NCBI GenBank assembly: GCA_023264755.1
Contig: JAHFVB010000239.1
Location: 1-7,634, forward strand
Direction: 5' to 3'
Length of the DNA: 7,634 nucleotides
Source of the DNA: Mycobacterium sp.
Lineage (GTDB): Bacteria; Actinomycetota; Actinomycetes; Mycobacteriales; Mycobacteriaceae
Part shown: positions 7,071 to 7,634 of the stretch, in pieces
How the letters are laid out: each line of letters begins with the position of its first letter
How positions within the stretch are numbered: the first letter of the stretch is position 1
Made by a program: the position numbers and the translations under genes
The notes under the pieces: generated by a model
What the model was told of the DNA's origin: nothing
Databases searched by the model: none
The model's input: only the letters and a program-made list of their open reading frames with translations

Positions 7071-7634
7071 TCACGGGCGAGACCCCGGAATCCAGTCGGT
7101 GCCTGCCAGCGGCACCCGCGCCATGGCGGCGGCTTCGATGGTCACGGCCACCAGGTCCTCGGGTTCGAGATGACGTACGTGGGACTTCCCGCAGGCCCGT
7201 GCGATGGTTTGCGCCTCCATGGTCAACACCCGCAGGTAGTTGGCCAGCCGCCGGCCACCCTCCACCGGATCGAACCGGGCGGCCAGTTCGGGATTCTGGG
7301 TACTGATGCCCGCGGGGTCGGTGCCGTCCTGGAAGTCGTCGAAGAAACCCGCTGCGCTGCCGAGCTTCTCGTACTCGGCGGCATAGCGCGGGTGGTTGTC
7401 TCCCAGCGCGATCAGCGCAGCGGTACCGATGGCGACGGCGTCGGCACCCAACGCCATCGCCTTCGCGACGTCGGCCCCGGTACGGATGCCACCGGAGACG
7501 ATCAGCTGCACGCCGTCGCGGTGCACGCCCAGTTCGGACAGGGCCTGCACGGCCTGCGGAACGGCCGCCAGCGTCGGGATCCCGACGTGCTCGATGAACA
7601 CGTCCTGGGTCGCCGCGGTGCCACCCTGCATGCC
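7071..7634 (-). CDS. Glutamate-synthase-like FMN enzyme, C-terminal part (5' end outside window)
   Basis: The frame is open to the right edge, so only the last 187 residues are seen; the ATG at 7631 is internal (the sequence reads GMQGGTAATQ). GMQGGTAA, LIVSGGIRTGADVAKAMALGADAVAIGTAALIALG (44-78) and VPLAGTDWIPG are typical of the FMN-binding synthase domain of GltB-type and MgsC/GlxD-type proteins. That domain transfers ammonia or an amine between a 2-oxoacid and an amino acid. In ordinary glutamate synthases, cysteines follow ALG and lie in RxCH and NTCPVG, holding a [3Fe-4S] cluster. Here the same region reads ALGDNHPRYAAEYEK and DGTDPAGISTQNPEL, with no cysteine; the only one in the fragment is C148. 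That favours a separate-subunit synthase of the N-methylglutamate-synthase type (inference). It is the first visible gene of the leftward set, 160 bp before the FAD enzyme. Confidence 0.85.
   Translation of the reverse strand, partial: GMQGGTAATQDVFIEHVGIPTLAAVPQAVQALSELGVHRDGVQLIVSGGIRTGADVAKAMALGADAVAIGTAALIALGDNHPRYAAEYEKLGSAAGFFDDFQDGTDPAGISTQNPELAARFDPVEGGRRLANYLRVLTMEAQTIARACGKSHVRHLEPEDLVAVTIEAAAMARVPLAGTDWIPGSRP

Noticed and set aside
5249..7306. A very long plus-strand open frame (685 codons) with a 9-residue TFGGMPAA-type repeat.
   Set aside because: It lies antisense to the XRE-cupin and FAD enzyme genes, which have clear family motifs. The peptide repeat is only the 27-bp DNA repeat (27 = 9 codons) read through, and the composition is a high-GC shadow.

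Overview
The window is high-GC DNA with dense, short-spaced genes, GTG as well as ATG starts, and TANNNT-type -10 boxes placed directly in front of start codons. The LeuA protein matches the mycobacterial protein (as I recall the M. tuberculosis sequence) almost residue for residue through its catalytic core. This points to a Mycobacterium / Mycolicibacterium-type actinobacterium. The dnaQ and leuA genes converge, as I recall for Rv3711c and Rv3710, but accessory genes lie between them here.

Left part (1-2070): the C-terminal BRCT end of a DnaQ-type exonuclease runs rightward. Its stop codon overlaps, in a CTAG palindrome, the stop of a leftward AraC-family regulator. The regulator is divergent from a class I SAM-dependent methyltransferase. 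The 72-bp gap between them and the two gene starts carry three similar direct repeats spaced 21 and 52 bp apart, plausible operators for the regulator. The methyltransferase stop codon sits inside an exact triple 21-bp tandem repeat that runs into a 15-bp-stem hairpin, which lies between this gene and the next, convergent one.

Middle (2071-4511, leftward): leuA (2-isopropylmalate synthase) is followed 49 bp downstream by a small two-helix membrane protein with a C-terminal SHOCT motif. Upstream of leuA is a well-formed attenuator. A probably leaderless 13-residue leader peptide has four consecutive leucine codons. It is followed by a 10-bp helix, a crossing 7-bp helix (a pseudoknot), and a competing helix that would hide the leuA Shine-Dalgarno sequence. 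The simplest reading is leucine-responsive, translation-level control of leuA.

Right part (4512-7634, leftward): the order of transcription is a glutamate-synthase-like FMN enzyme (only its C-terminal 187 residues are in the window), an FAD amine oxidase/dehydrogenase of the sarcosine oxidase beta type, an XRE-cupin regulator, and an unrecognised 170-residue protein. The combination resembles gene sets for N-methylglutamate or other amine-nitrogen metabolism. The glutamate-synthase fragment lacks the three cysteines that hold the [3Fe-4S] cluster in ordinary glutamate synthases. The 160-bp gap between the first two genes holds a 23-bp perfect inverted repeat and a 27-bp tandem repeat that share the ACGTTCGG motif, possibly a dispersed palindromic element.

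The strongest candidates for something new are the leuA leader architecture, the repeat/hairpin cassette at 6931-7046, the tandemly repeated terminator arm at 1959-2051, and the phased repeats between the AraC regulator and the methyltransferase.
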